From contig NZ_DATJTC010000011.1 in NCBI RefSeq assembly GCF_035503745.1, positions 261,587-325,586 on the forward strand: a stretch of DNA of 64,000 bases. The letters are read 5' to 3'. How positions within the stretch are numbered: position 1 is the stretch's first letter; every line of letters begins with the position of its first letter. The position numbers were made by a program, and so were the translations under genes. This DNA comes from Dyella_B sp035503745 (GTDB taxonomy: Bacteria; Pseudomonadota; Gammaproteobacteria; Xanthomonadales; Rhodanobacteraceae). This document shows positions 7,494-20,398 of the stretch, piece by piece. Under the pieces are notes generated by a model. That model was not told where the DNA came from. It did not search any database and was given only the letters and a program-made list of their open reading frames with translations.

Positions 7494-9263
7494 TCAGGCG
7501 TTGGCGGCCTTCAACGGCGTATCCAGCGCCTGGGCGATGCGCTGCTGCTCTTGCAGCAGGCGTGCGGGCACGCGCGGATGGAAGCCGTCGAGGTATTGGC
7601 CGATGGCAAGCAGCTCGGCCTGCCAGCCGGGTATGTCGAGGTAAAGCAGTTCGGCCAGCGTTTCGCGCGGCAGTTCCAGTCCGTCGAGCTTGAGTTCGCC
7701 GTTGGCCGGCAGGATGCCGATGGGCGTATCCACGCCACGGGCCTTGCCCTCGACGCGGGCGATCATCCATTCCAGCACGCGCAGGTTTTCGCCGAAGCCC
7801 GGCCAGACGAACTTGCCGTCCTTGCCTTTGCGGAACCAGTTGACGTGGAAGATCTTCGGCAGCTTGGCGCCGGCGCGGTCGAACGAGAGCCAGTGTTTGA
7901 AGTAGTCGCCGTAGTGGTAGCCGCAGAACGGCTTCATCGCCATCGAATCGCGCCGCAGGACGCCTACCGCGCCGGTGGCGGCGGCAGTGGTTTCCGAGCC
8001 CATCGCCGCGCCCATCAGCACGCCGTGGGTCCAGTCGCGTGCTTCCATCACCAGCGGTACCAGCGAAGGGCGACGGCCGCCGAACACGATCGCGCTGATC
8101 GGCACGCCCTGGGCATCCTCGGCCTTGGGCGACCACGTCGGGCATTGCCTGGCGCTGACCGTGAAGCGCGAATTGGGATGGGCGGCCGGACCGTTGGCCG
8201 GGTCGAAGGGGCGTCCAAGCCAGTCGGTGACCGGCGTGCCGGGAAGGCCCTCCCACCAGGGCTGGTTGTCGGCGGTCAGTGCGACGTTGGTGAAGATGGT
8301 GTCGCGAGCAATCGTGTTCAGCGCGTTCGGGTTGCTGGCGGTGCTGGTACCCGGCGCGACGCCGAAGAAACCGGCTTCCGGGTTGATCGCGTAGAGACGT
8401 CCGTCCGCGCCGGGGCGCATCCAGCAGATGTCGTCGCCGACCGTCCACACCTTCCAGCCATCCCTGCGATAGCCTTCGGGCGGAATCAGCATGGCGAGGT
8501 TGGTCTTGCCGCAGGCCGAGGGGAAGGCCGCGGCGATGTAATGCGTGTGACCTTGCGGGTTTTCGATGCCTACGATCAGCATGTGCTCGGCCAGCCAGCC
8601 TTCGCTTTGCGCCTGGAAGCTGGCGATGCGCAGCGCATGGCATTTCTTGCCGAGCAAGGCGTTGCCGCCGTAGCCCGAGCCATATGACTTGATGGTCAAT
8701 TCTTCCGGGAAGTGCATGATGAAGCGGCGCTCCGGATCGAGTTCGCCGGTGGAGTGCAGGCCTTTTACGAAACGGCCTTCGCGCTCGATGCGTTGCAGTG
8801 CGGCCGCTCCCATGCGCGTCATCGTGCGCATGTTGATCACCACATAGGGACTGTCGGTGATCTCCACGCCGCAGCGCGACAGCGGCGAATCGATCGGCCC
8901 CATGCAGTAGGGAATCACGTACAGGGTCCGGCCTTCCATGCAGCCGTCGAACAGCGCATCCATTTTCGCGTGCGCATCGGCCGGGGCCATCCAGTGGTTG
9001 TTGGGGCCGGCGTCGACCTCGTCTTGCGTGCAGACGAAGGTCAGGTGCTCCACGCGCGCCACGTCGGACGGGCTGGAGCGGTGCAGATAGCAGCCCGGAT
9101 GGGTTGCCTGGTTCAGTTCGATCAGGTCTCCGCTGTGCAGCATCTGCTGCACCAGCGCCCGATATTCGGTATCGGAACCGTCACACCAGTGGATGGCCGC
9201 GGGGCGGGTCATAGCCGCCACGTCTTGCACCCATCGTTCGAGCGAATCGAGCTTGCCCGTCAT
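7494..9263 (-). CDS. pckG: Phosphoenolpyruvate carboxykinase (GTP)
   Basis: The enzyme turns oxaloacetate plus GTP into phosphoenolpyruvate, the entry step of gluconeogenesis. At 589 residues it has the usual size of the GTP-dependent class. Diagnostic motifs are present: the P-loop FPSACGKTN with its reactive cysteine, FGGRRPSLVPLV, the metal-site region SYGSGYGGNALLGKKC, and WFRKGKDGKFVWPGFGEN near the C-terminus. It is monocistronic, and the ATG at 9263 fits the family N-terminus. Use of the GTP type rather than the ATP type (pckA of enterics) is common in Xanthomonadales. Confidence 0.96.
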   Translation of the reverse strand: MTGKLDSLERWVQDVAAMTRPAAIHWCDGSDTEYRALVQQMLHSGDLIELNQATHPGCYLHRSSPSDVARVEHLTFVCTQDEVDAGPNNHWMAPADAHAKMDALFDGCMEGRTLYVIPYCMGPIDSPLSRCGVEITDSPYVVINMRTMTRMGAAALQRIEREGRFVKGLHSTGELDPERRFIMHFPEELTIKSYGSGYGGNALLGKKCHALRIASFQAQSEGWLAEHMLIVGIENPQGHTHYIAAAFPSACGKTNLAMLIPPEGYRRDGWKVWTVGDDICWMRPGADGRLYAINPEAGFFGVAPGTSTASNPNALNTIARDTIFTNVALTADNQPWWEGLPGTPVTDWLGRPFDPANGPAAHPNSRFTVSARQCPTWSPKAEDAQGVPISAIVFGGRRPSLVPLVMEARDWTHGVLMGAAMGSETTAAATGAVGVLRRDSMAMKPFCGYHYGDYFKHWLSFDRAGAKLPKIFHVNWFRKGKDGKFVWPGFGENLRVLEWMIARVEGKARGVDTPIGILPANGELKLDGLELPRETLAELLYLDIPGWQAELLAIGQYLDGFHPRVPARLLQEQQRIAQALDTPLKAANA

Positions 9264-9421
9264 GTTTTCCTCGCCTTGGTCTACCCATAAAAAACAGGTG
9301 CGACGCTAAGTTACGTAAACTGGCATTGCAAGGTCGCATGCAGCATCGCGCCTGTGGCCAGGTGTCGCGGCAAGGCGGCCGGGCGCCATCGGCCCGGCCT
9401 CGATGAAGGGAGGGGCGCCGG

Positions 9422-10000
9422 TCAGGCGGGGATCAGCGTCGCGATCATGTGTTCGACGTAGGAGTCGAACTCTTCATGACTCAAGCGAGGTAGACCGAGC
9501 GTGAAATTCAGTTGAAGGAAGCCGACATACGCCGCATAGGTGAGCCGGGCGCGGTTGAGCGCCTGGGCCGGATCAAGGCCCGCCTCGGTAAAGGCGGTGT
9601 GCAGAAATTCGGTGCGGCGCTTGGAAACACGGGCCATCACCGGCACCACCAGCGGGTGGTCCAGGGCCTTCAGCAGCGCCGCGTAGACGCGGTGCGGCTG
9701 CAATTCATGAGCAACCCGGCGGAACAGTTCCGGCAGGCGTTCGCGCGGATCGGGAATGGCCTCGATCTGGCTGATGATTTCGCGTTCGCCATACTGCTCC
9801 CAGCGCTCCAGTGCAGCCTGCAGCAGCGCTTCGCGGGTGCGGAAGTGCCAGTAGAAGCTGCCTTTGGTCACGCCAAGTTGACGTGCAAGGGCTTCGACGG
9901 CCAGCGCGCCGACGCCTTGTTCGGCGATCAGGTTAAGGGCGGCGTCTTCCCAATCTTCGGCGGAAAGGCGCGAACGTTCAGGTTTTTGGCGGACATTCAT
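9422..10000 (-). CDS. TetR-family transcriptional regulator
   Basis: A 192-residue repressor-type protein. The N-terminal helix-turn-helix (ALAVEALARQLGVTKGSFYW followed by HFRTREALLQAALERW) is typical of TetR proteins. The C-terminal domain is all-helical and probably binds a small ligand. It is divergent from a hydrolase-fadE operon with 95 bp between start codons, and palindromes with CATAC/GTATG arms cover both starts. The simplest reading is that it represses itself and the lipid-degradation genes until an acyl compound binds. The ligand is not deducible. Confidence 0.9.
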   Translation of the reverse strand: MNVRQKPERSRLSAEDWEDAALNLIAEQGVGALAVEALARQLGVTKGSFYWHFRTREALLQAALERWEQYGEREIISQIEAIPDPRERLPELFRRVAHELQPHRVYAALLKALDHPLVVPVMARVSKRRTEFLHTAFTEAGLDPAQALNRARLTYAAYVGFLQLNFTLGLPRLSHEEFDSYVEHMIATLIPA

Positions 10001-10009
10001 ACCCGTATG
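9998..10009. promoter_or_regulatory. Candidate TetR operator 1 (CATAC-N2-GTATG)
   Basis: The palindrome CATACCCGTATG includes the start codon of the TetR gene (9998-10000). It shares its arms with the palindrome at 10081-10100, but the spacer is 2 rather than 6 bp. Confidence 0.5.
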
Positions 10010-10080
10010 GTAGCTGATATGCGACTGGCGCTGGGTTGGCGCCGATTCCGGGGCTTGGTTGACGGCGCCTGCGCGGACGA

Positions 10081-10100
10081 TCCATACTCACGCGTATGGA
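10081..10100. promoter_or_regulatory. Candidate TetR operator 2 (TCCATAC-N6-GTATGGA)
   Basis: A perfect 7-bp inverted repeat with a 6-bp spacer whose right arm contains the ATG at 10096 of the hydrolase gene. Binding here would block initiation of the hydrolase-fadE transcript. This also leaves little room for a Shine-Dalgarno sequence, so the hydrolase message may be leaderless or weakly translated. Confidence 0.55.
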
Positions 10101-11001
10101 ATCACTTCATCCCCACCGGATTTCCTTCACGGCTGGCGACGGTTTGCCGCTGGCCGTCGATCTGCGCCACCGGCAAGGGCAGCCGACGCTGCTGTTCGCG
10201 CACGGATTCGGCCAGACGCGCGGTGCCTGGAACGCGGCTGCCGCAACGATGGCCGCGCGCGGCTGCCGCTGCGTAAGTTTCGACAGCCGCGGGCATGGCG
10301 AAAGCGGCCGGGTAGCGGGCGGCCACTATCACATGCAGCAATTCGTCGAGGACCTGGTGGCGCTGGCTCACGCGCAACCGGAACCGCCGATCCTGGTGGG
10401 GGCGTCGATGGGCGGCCTGCTGGGCCTGGTGCTGGCCGGCGAGCTGCGGCCTTCGCCGTTCCGCGCGCTGGTGCTGGTGGACATTACCCCGCGCTGGGAA
10501 ACCTCCGGCGTGGAACGCATCCTTGCCTTCATGCAGGCGCATCCGGACGGTTTTGCCAGCTACGCTGAAGCGGCCGAGCAGATCGCCGCTTATCTGCCGC
10601 AACGCAAAGAGAAGAAAAGCGAGCAGCAATTGCGCCCGCTGCTGCGCGAAGGCGCGGATGGACGCCTGCGCTGGCACTGGGACCCGGCCTTGCTCGCCGG
10701 CGACCTGATCGGCGAAAGCGAACGCTACCAGCCGCGCCTGCTCGCCGCCGCGGCGAAGGTAGAGGTGCCGGTGCTGCTGCTGTCGGGCGAACGCAGCGAT
10801 GTCGTGTCGCATCGCACGGTCGAAGAATTCCTCGCCCTGGTGCCGCATGCGCGTCACGTGCAAGTACCGGGCGCCACCCATATGCTGGCCGGGGATGCCA
10901 ACGATGCATTCACGGCGCAGATAGCAGGCTTCATCGCGAGCCTGAAACCGGCCGATGCCGCGCGCGACGCGGTGGCCAAGCAACCTGCAACGAGGTGTTG
11001 A
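10096..11001 (+). CDS. Alpha/beta-fold hydrolase
   Basis: A 301-residue cytoplasmic hydrolase of the alpha/beta superfamily. The nucleophile elbow is GASMGG, the oxyanion region HGFGQTRGAW, and the catalytic His is in the late GATHML motif. An acidic residue is available in LLSGERSDVV. The strand order and size match esterase or thioesterase-like members. Its stop is one base before the fadE start, so the two are translationally close. Together with the TetR regulator this suggests a role in acyl-ester or acyl-CoA breakdown. The substrate is unknown. Confidence 0.85.
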   Translation: MESLHPHRISFTAGDGLPLAVDLRHRQGQPTLLFAHGFGQTRGAWNAAAATMAARGCRCVSFDSRGHGESGRVAGGHYHMQQFVEDLVALAHAQPEPPILVGASMGGLLGLVLAGELRPSPFRALVLVDITPRWETSGVERILAFMQAHPDGFASYAEAAEQIAAYLPQRKEKKSEQQLRPLLREGADGRLRWHWDPALLAGDLIGESERYQPRLLAAAAKVEVPVLLLSGERSDVVSHRTVEEFLALVPHARHVQVPGATHMLAGDANDAFTAQIAGFIASLKPADAARDAVAKQPATRC

Positions 11002-11002
11002 G

Positions 11003-13483
11003 ATGTCCGTACTCCTGACCGTGCTGGCAGCGCTCATCGCGACCGGCGCCTGCGCTTACCATCGCAGCAGCCTGCGTACCTGGGCGATCGCCACGCTCGC
11101 CGCCACGCTCGTCGTGGGCCTCCTGGCGAAAGCGCCGGTGACGACGGCGGTGCTGCTGATCATCGAACTGCTGATCGCCGTGCCGCTGCTGCTGGTCGAT
11201 TTCCGCCGCAAGCAGATCAGCGCGCCGCTGCTCAAAGTGTTCGCGAAGGTGACGCCCAAGCTATCGGACACCGAGCAGACCGCGCTGGAAGCGGGCACCG
11301 TCGGTTTCGAAGGCGAACTGTTCTCCGGCAAGCCGGATTGGCATGAGCTGCTCAAGCAGCCCAAGCCGGCATTGAGCGTGGAGGAACAAGCCTTCCTCGA
11401 CGGCCCGGTGGAGCAGTTGTGCGGCATGATCGACGACTGGCAGATCACCCACGAGCTGGCCGACCTGCCGCCGGACGTGTGGGACTTCATCAAGAAGAAC
11501 CGATTCTTCGGCATGATCATTCCCAAGCAGTACGGCGGTCTGGGTTTCTCGGCACTGGCGCATTCGGCGGTGCTGCAGAAACTGGCCACCATGTCCGCGA
11601 CGGTGGCGTCCACCGTGGCGGTGCCCAACTCGCTCGGTCCGGCCGAATTGCTGCTGCACTACGGCAGCGACGAGCAAAAGAATTTCTACCTGCCGCGCCT
11701 GGCCGTCGGCGAGGAAATTCCGTGTTTCGCGCTTACCGGCCCGTATGCCGGTTCCGACGCCACCTCCATTCCCGACTACGGCACGGTGTGCAAGCAGATG
11801 GTCGATGGCGTGGAAACCATCGGCATGAAGCTCAACTTTGACAAGCGCTACATCACGCTGGCGCCGGTCGCCACGGTCGTGGGCCTGGCCTTCCGCCTGT
11901 ACGATCCCGAGCACCTGCTGGGCGACAAGGAAGACCTCGGCATCACGCTGGCGCTGCTGCCGCGCGAGACGCCAGGGCTGGAAATCGGCCGCCGCCATTT
12001 TCCGCTCAACATCCCGTTCCAGAATGGTCCGGTGCGCGGCAAGGACATCTTCGCGCCGCTGTCCACGCTGATCGGCGGCCCGCACATGGCCGGCCACGGC
12101 TGGCGCATGCTGGTGGAATGCCTGTCGGTGGGGCGCGCGATTTCGTTGCCGTCCAACGCCACCGGTGGCGTGCGCATGGCCGTGGCCGCTACCGGCGCCT
12201 ACGCGCGCATGCGCAAGCAGTTCGGCCTGGCGGTGGCGCGCTTCGAAGGCGTGGAAGAAGCGCTGGCGCGCATCGGCGGCCTCACCTATGCCACGGCGGC
12301 GTTGTCGCGCGCTACCGCCGCCGCGGTCGATCGCGGCGAGAAACCGGCCGTGCCTTCGGCCATTGCCAAGTACCACGCCACCGAATGGGGTCGCGCCATC
12401 GCGGGCGATTCAATGGACGTGCACGGCGGCAAGGCGGTGCAGCTGGGCCCGAAGAACTATGCCGGCCGCGCCTGGCAGGGTGTGCCCATCGCCATTACGG
12501 TGGAAGGCGCGAACATTATGACGCGCAGCCTGATGATCTTCGGCCAGGGTGCGATCCGCTGCCATCCCTACGTGTTGAAGGAAATGCAGGCACTGTCGAT
12601 CGCCGATTACGGCGAGCGCCTGAAAACCTTCGACCGCGCGCTGTTCGGTCACATCGGCTTTGGCCTGTCCAACGCCGTGCGCAGCTTCGTGCTGGGCCTG
12701 ACCTTTGCGGGCATCGGCGATGCGGCGGGCGATGCGTACACGCGCCGCTACTACCGCAAGATCAATCGCTACTCCGCCGCGCTGGCGCTGTGCGCCGATA
12801 CCTTCATGGGCGTGCTGGGCGGCAAGCTGAAGTTCAAGGAAAAGCTGTCCGCGCGACTGGGCGACGTGCTGAGCTATCTGTACATCGCCAGCGCCATGCT
12901 CAAGCGTTACGAAGACAGCGGCCGTCCGGAAGCGGATCGTCCGCTGCTGGCCTGGGCTTTCCACGAATGCATGTGGCGCACGCAGATGGCGCTGGATGGC
13001 GCGATTCGTAATTTCCCGGTGCGCCCGGTGGCGTGGCTGTTGCACGTGTTGGTGTTTCCGTTCGGTCGCCGCGAGGTGCCGCCGTCGGATCGCCTGGGCC
13101 GTCGCGTGGCCGCCATCATCACCGCGCCGGGCGAAGCGCGCGATCGCCTGCTGGAATGGGCGTATCTGACGCCGACGGCCAATAACACGGTGGGCCGCAT
13201 GAACCAGTTGCTGCCGGACGTGATCGCCGCCGAGCCGGTCGAGCGCAAGTTCGGCAAGGCACTGAAGGCGGGCCAGTTCACCTCGCACGACTACCTCGGC
13301 CAGTTGGACGAGGCGGTGAAGGCGGGCGTGATCGATGCCAGCGAAGCGACCCTGCTCAAGCGCGTGCGCGAAGGCGTGTTCGAATTCATTTCGGTGGATG
13401 ATTTCGATCCGGCCCAATTGCGCTCCGCGCTCAACCGCCAGGACGAGGCCAAGTCCGCCGACACCACGCAACGCGCGGCGTGA
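11003..13483 (+). CDS. fadE: Acyl-CoA dehydrogenase (FadE type)
   Basis: The first oxidation step of fatty-acid beta-oxidation. At 826 residues this is the long FadE/YafH form, not the short mammalian-like form. The first 70 residues hold two hydrophobic segments (LLTVLAALIATGACAY and VTTAVLLIIELLIAVPLLLV), suggesting membrane attachment as in E. coli FadE. The dehydrogenase core follows, with IIPKQYGGLGFSALAHS, FALTGPYAGSDATSIPDYG and GRAWQGVPIAITVEGANI. The ATG at 11003 has GAGG at 10992-10995. The frame is open 48 bases further upstream, but that part overlaps the hydrolase. It is co-transcribed with the hydrolase and likely controlled by the divergent TetR protein. Confidence 0.94.
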   Translation: MSVLLTVLAALIATGACAYHRSSLRTWAIATLAATLVVGLLAKAPVTTAVLLIIELLIAVPLLLVDFRRKQISAPLLKVFAKVTPKLSDTEQTALEAGTVGFEGELFSGKPDWHELLKQPKPALSVEEQAFLDGPVEQLCGMIDDWQITHELADLPPDVWDFIKKNRFFGMIIPKQYGGLGFSALAHSAVLQKLATMSATVASTVAVPNSLGPAELLLHYGSDEQKNFYLPRLAVGEEIPCFALTGPYAGSDATSIPDYGTVCKQMVDGVETIGMKLNFDKRYITLAPVATVVGLAFRLYDPEHLLGDKEDLGITLALLPRETPGLEIGRRHFPLNIPFQNGPVRGKDIFAPLSTLIGGPHMAGHGWRMLVECLSVGRAISLPSNATGGVRMAVAATGAYARMRKQFGLAVARFEGVEEALARIGGLTYATAALSRATAAAVDRGEKPAVPSAIAKYHATEWGRAIAGDSMDVHGGKAVQLGPKNYAGRAWQGVPIAITVEGANIMTRSLMIFGQGAIRCHPYVLKEMQALSIADYGERLKTFDRALFGHIGFGLSNAVRSFVLGLTFAGIGDAAGDAYTRRYYRKINRYSAALALCADTFMGVLGGKLKFKEKLSARLGDVLSYLYIASAMLKRYEDSGRPEADRPLLAWAFHECMWRTQMALDGAIRNFPVRPVAWLLHVLVFPFGRREVPPSDRLGRRVAAIITAPGEARDRLLEWAYLTPTANNTVGRMNQLLPDVIAAEPVERKFGKALKAGQFTSHDYLGQLDEAVKAGVIDASEATLLKRVREGVFEFISVDDFDPAQLRSALNRQDEAKSADTTQRAA

Positions 13484-13494
13484 CGGTCAATACG

Positions 13495-13520
13495 AAGACG
13501 GCGGCCGAGGCCGCCGTCTT
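13495..13520. terminator. GC-rich hairpin after fadE
   Basis: AAGACGGCGGCC pairs with GGCCGCCGTCTT around a short loop. The following bases are TTGC rather than a long T-run, so it may be a weak terminator or an RNA-stabilising hairpin. Confidence 0.55.
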
Positions 13521-13535
13521 GCTTTGGGGAAATGC

Positions 13536-14024
13536 ATGAGTGCGTCGTTGCTGTCTTTGTATCGCCGCATGGCACGCTGGCCGGCAGGGCATTGGTTGTT
13601 CTCGCGCGCTGTGTGTTTTCGCGCACCCTACTTTTCCACCATTTCGCCGCGTTTCCTTGCGCTGGAGCCGGGCCGCTGCGAAGTGCGCATGCGCGACCGC
13701 CGACGCGTGCACAATCACCTGGGTACGGTGCACGCGATTGCGTTATGCAACCTGGCTGAACTCAGTGCCGGCGTGATGGCCCAGGCGAGCATGCCGCCGG
13801 GCATGCGCTGGATTCCCAAGGCTATGAGCGTGGAGTATCTGGGCAAGGCGATCGGCAGCATGCATGCCATTGCCGTGCCTGAAGTTGAGCTCGCCACGCA
13901 GGAAGCGAGCCAGGAGTGGCCGGTGGGCGTACAGATTGCCGACGCGCAAGGTGCCGTGGTTTTTCGCGCGCGCATTGTGATGTGGGTGTCGCGGCGAAAA
14001 GATGGCGCCGTCCGCGCGGCCTGA
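13536..14024 (+). CDS. DUF4442-type hotdog-fold protein
   Basis: A 162-residue protein that looks like a hotdog-fold thioesterase relative (DUF4442). Supporting features are the N-terminal amphipathic stretch, the central helix motif RRRVHNHLGTVHAIALCNLAEL and late strands such as WIPKAMSVEYLGKAIG. The frame is open from 13335, but the ATG at 13536 is preceded by GGGGA and starts after the hairpin. Location right after fadE suggests hydrolysis of an acyl-CoA or related thioester; that is inference. Confidence 0.75.
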   Translation: MSASLLSLYRRMARWPAGHWLFSRAVCFRAPYFSTISPRFLALEPGRCEVRMRDRRRVHNHLGTVHAIALCNLAELSAGVMAQASMPPGMRWIPKAMSVEYLGKAIGSMHAIAVPEVELATQEASQEWPVGVQIADAQGAVVFRARIVMWVSRRKDGAVRAA

Positions 14025-14162
14025 GTCGGCGCAACCGTCTACGCCTGTGCGCCCCATGCGCCGCCGGTCAGCCGGTCCTGAGCCGTGCGGCAGGCAGCCG
14101 GGCAGCTCGCCCGGTGTCCTTCGTCACGCAGAAAAATGGGCGGCGCCGGCACGTGGACGGCG

Positions 14163-15161
14163 TTACTGGGCGGCCAGTACGCAACCGTTCTTGCCGTTGT
14201 CCTTGGCCTGGTAGAGCGCGTGGTCGGCGGCCTGGATCAGGGCCTCGTCGGAGTGGATATGATCGTTCCACAAAGCGATGCCGATGCTCGCGCTTACGTG
14301 CGCGGTGAAATCGCCGCGCGGACCGTTCAACGGATAAGGCCGGGCCAGCAGGTCGCAGATCTGCTGGCAGCGTTCCATCAGCGGCGGCAGGTCGCCGACG
14401 TCTTCGAAGATCAGGGCGAATTCATCGCCGCCCAGCCTCGCCACCGTATCGTTGCTGCGCACCTGATGGTTCAGGCGAGCGGAGATGGCTTGCAGCAGCG
14501 CATCGCCGGCTGGATGGCCATAGGTATCGTTGATGGCCTTGAAGCCGTCGATGTCGATCAAGGCCAGCGCGAAGCGGCTTTCGTCCCGATCGCCCCGTTG
14601 CATGGCCGCGCGCAGGCGATCATGGAACAGCACGCGATTGGGCAGGCCCGTGAGCATGTCGTGCGTGGCCTGGTGGCGCACCGTGGCTTCCACGCGCTGG
14701 CGCTCGCCGATTTCCACCTGCAGCTGGGCGTTGCGCGCGGACAGCTCTTCCAGGGTTTGCTGCAGTTGCATTCGTGCCGCGTGCAACTCAAGGAAAACGC
14801 GCACCTTCGATTGCAGGATCGCGTCGTTGATCGGCTTGGCGATGTAATCCACCGCGCCGGAGCGATAGCCTTTCATGCGATTGAGGTCGTCCGCGTAGGC
14901 GGCGGTGACGAAAATCACCGGCGTGTCGCGCAACTGTTCGGCTTCGCCCAGCAAGGCGGCGACTTCAAAGCCGTCCATGTCGGGCATGTTCACATCGAGC
15001 AGGATCAGGGCGAACTGTTGATCCAGGCACAGCGACAAGGCTTCGTTGCCGCTAGTAGCCTCCACCAGCTCGGCGCCGCAATCGGCCAGCAGGCGGCGCA
15101 TGGCGATCAGGTTGGCGCGCGTATCGTCGACGATAAGAATCTTGGGCAGCGACATAGTCAT
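14163..15161 (-). CDS. Response regulator with GGDEF output (diguanylate cyclase)
   Basis: A two-domain protein of 332 residues. The receiver domain (about residues 5-120) has ILIVDDTRANL, the phospho-acceptor Asp in LILLDVNMPDMDGF, and the switch Thr and Lys in FVTAAY and IAKPI. A coiled linker (about 125-165) leads to a GGDEF domain with an intact LGGDEF and the start motif DMLTGLPNR. Phosphorylation should turn on cyclic-di-GMP synthesis. The start at 15161 overlaps the stop of the CheB gene (15158). It is the last gene of a four-gene operon, and the hybrid kinase at 16583-20230 is its likely phosphodonor. Confidence 0.92.
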   Translation of the reverse strand: MTMSLPKILIVDDTRANLIAMRRLLADCGAELVEATSGNEALSLCLDQQFALILLDVNMPDMDGFEVAALLGEAEQLRDTPVIFVTAAYADDLNRMKGYRSGAVDYIAKPINDAILQSKVRVFLELHAARMQLQQTLEELSARNAQLQVEIGERQRVEATVRHQATHDMLTGLPNRVLFHDRLRAAMQRGDRDESRFALALIDIDGFKAINDTYGHPAGDALLQAISARLNHQVRSNDTVARLGGDEFALIFEDVGDLPPLMERCQQICDLLARPYPLNGPRGDFTAHVSASIGIALWNDHIHSDEALIQAADHALYQAKDNGKNGCVLAAQ

Positions 15162-15727
15162 ACCAGGCACAAGCGATTGAGCAAGGGGGCGATATCGTTC
15201 AAATTGACGCAATAATCCGCGCCGGCTATCTCCAGCGCGGCGCGCGGCATGACCGGTGCTTGCGCATCCTCCGGCGTCTGCACGATGGCCGTACCGCCCA
15301 GCTCGCGAATGCGGCGCAAGCCGTTGGAGCCATCCGCATTGCCGCCGGTGAGCACGACCCCGATCAGCGCGCTGCGCCAGACTTCCGCGGCGGTGGTGAA
15401 CATCACGTCAATGGAGGGCCTAGCGTGGTTGACGCGCGGGTCCACCGACAGCGCAAAATGCAGATCCGCTTCCACCAGCAGGTGGTAGCCGCTGGGCGCC
15501 AGATGAACGACGCCGGCGCGCACCGGGTGACGTTCCTTCGCCTCGATGACCGGTAGCGGCGAGGCGCGGCCCAGCACTTCGCACAGCAGGTCCACCGTAT
15601 CGGAACTGCTGTGGCAACACACCAGGATAGCCTGGCGCAGCGCGCCATCCAGGCCGCCGAGCACGGTCTTCAGCGCGTCCACGCCGCCAGCGGAACACCC
15701 CACGGCGATGGCGCCCGGTGCGTTCAT
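15158..15727 (-). CDS. cheB: Stand-alone CheB-type methylesterase
   Basis: A catalytic-domain-only CheB of 189 residues with no receiver domain. The Ser-His-Asp triad is visible in VGCSAGGVDAL (Ser12), VCCHSSS (His39) and GGNADGSNGL (Asp132). The start at 15727 overlaps the CheR stop (ATGA). CheB normally removes methyl groups from chemoreceptor glutamates. No receptor gene is nearby, so the target may be the hybrid kinase of the operon or a distant receptor. The missing receiver means activity is controlled by something other than its own phosphorylation. Confidence 0.88.
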   Translation of the reverse strand: MNAPGAIAVGCSAGGVDALKTVLGGLDGALRQAILVCCHSSSDTVDLLCEVLGRASPLPVIEAKERHPVRAGVVHLAPSGYHLLVEADLHFALSVDPRVNHARPSIDVMFTTAAEVWRSALIGVVLTGGNADGSNGLRRIRELGGTAIVQTPEDAQAPVMPRAALEIAGADYCVNLNDIAPLLNRLCLV

Positions 15728-16575
15728 GCGGCCTTGTGCTCCGTGCGGCCGGCGAGGCGGTAGATGCGCATTTTTTCCTCGAACGCGGTGAAATCGCGAG
15801 CCGCGCTGGCGTAGTCCAGGCTTTCGCGCAGGCCCAGGCACAGGTAGCCGCCGCGTACGAGGCTCTCGCGGAAAAGCGTCAAGACGCGGTCCTGCAGGGT
15901 GTTGGAAAAGTAGATCAGCACGTTGCGGCAGAAGATTAGATGCGCTTCGCAAAATACGCCGTCCGATACCAGGTTGTGTCGCGCGAAGGTGACGTTGCGG
16001 CGCAGGCGCTGGTCGATCTTCAACAGGCTGTAGCGCGCGCTGTAGTAGTCGGCCAGCGAGCGCGTGCCGCCGGCCGCCTGGTAGTTGCGCGACCATTGCT
16101 GCGCGTCGCGCACAGGATAGATGCCTTCTTCGGCCTGCTGCAGTGCGTGTTCGCTGAGGTCGGTCGCAAAAATCTGCGATCGTTCGTACAGGCCCGCCTC
16201 TTCCAGCAGGATCGCCAGCGAATAGACCTCCTGCCCGTGTGCGCAACCGGCCTGCCAGATGTTGATCTGCGGATACGACGCCAGCAGTGGCAGCACTTGT
16301 TCGCGCAAAGCGAGAAACATGGCCGGGTCGCGGAACATGTCCGAGACCGGCACGGTAAGCCCATCCAGTATCTGGGGCAACAACTCCGCCTCGTGCATGG
16401 TGCGTTCGATCAGGCCGCTGATGCTGCGGCAGCGCAGCTGCTGCGCCAGCTGCTGCACGCGGCGCTTGAACGAGGCAGGCGCGTATTGGCTGAAGTCGTA
16501 GCCGTGGCGACGCTGCAGCGCCTGCACGAACAGATCCACTTCCATGTTTTCCAGTTCAGGCCTGTCCATCGTCAT
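15724..16575 (-). CDS. cheR: CheR-type protein-glutamate methyltransferase
   Basis: A 283-residue methyltransferase. The N-terminal helical CheR domain (HGYDFSQYAPASFKRRVQQL) is followed by the SAM-binding domain with WQAGCAHGQEVYSLAILL, IFATDLSEHALQQA and the CheR signature CRNVLIYF. The SAM motif reads AGCAHGQE, with Ala where many family members have Ser (GCSTGEE). The gene sits 7 bp after the hybrid kinase and overlaps cheB. With cheB it forms a writer/eraser methylation pair in a signalling operon that lacks chemoreceptor, CheA and CheW genes. Confidence 0.9.
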   Translation of the reverse strand: MTMDRPELENMEVDLFVQALQRRHGYDFSQYAPASFKRRVQQLAQQLRCRSISGLIERTMHEAELLPQILDGLTVPVSDMFRDPAMFLALREQVLPLLASYPQINIWQAGCAHGQEVYSLAILLEEAGLYERSQIFATDLSEHALQQAEEGIYPVRDAQQWSRNYQAAGGTRSLADYYSARYSLLKIDQRLRRNVTFARHNLVSDGVFCEAHLIFCRNVLIYFSNTLQDRVLTLFRESLVRGGYLCLGLRESLDYASAARDFTAFEEKMRIYRLAGRTEHKAA

Positions 16576-16582
16576 CCCGGTA

Positions 16583-20230
<3,648 letters not shown>

Positions 20231-20398
20231 GCGGGATCTCGCTGATGTAGCGTGGAAGCCCCGCTGCCGGCCGGAACACCCGGGCGGCGATGGCGGTGGC
20301 CGGGAGGCCAGATTAGCGAGATGGCGGCGACGGCGGTAGCCGCCGCGGCGGTGACAGGTTTGTGAAAGCGTGCGGGGATCGCCCCCGCCGACGCCGGG

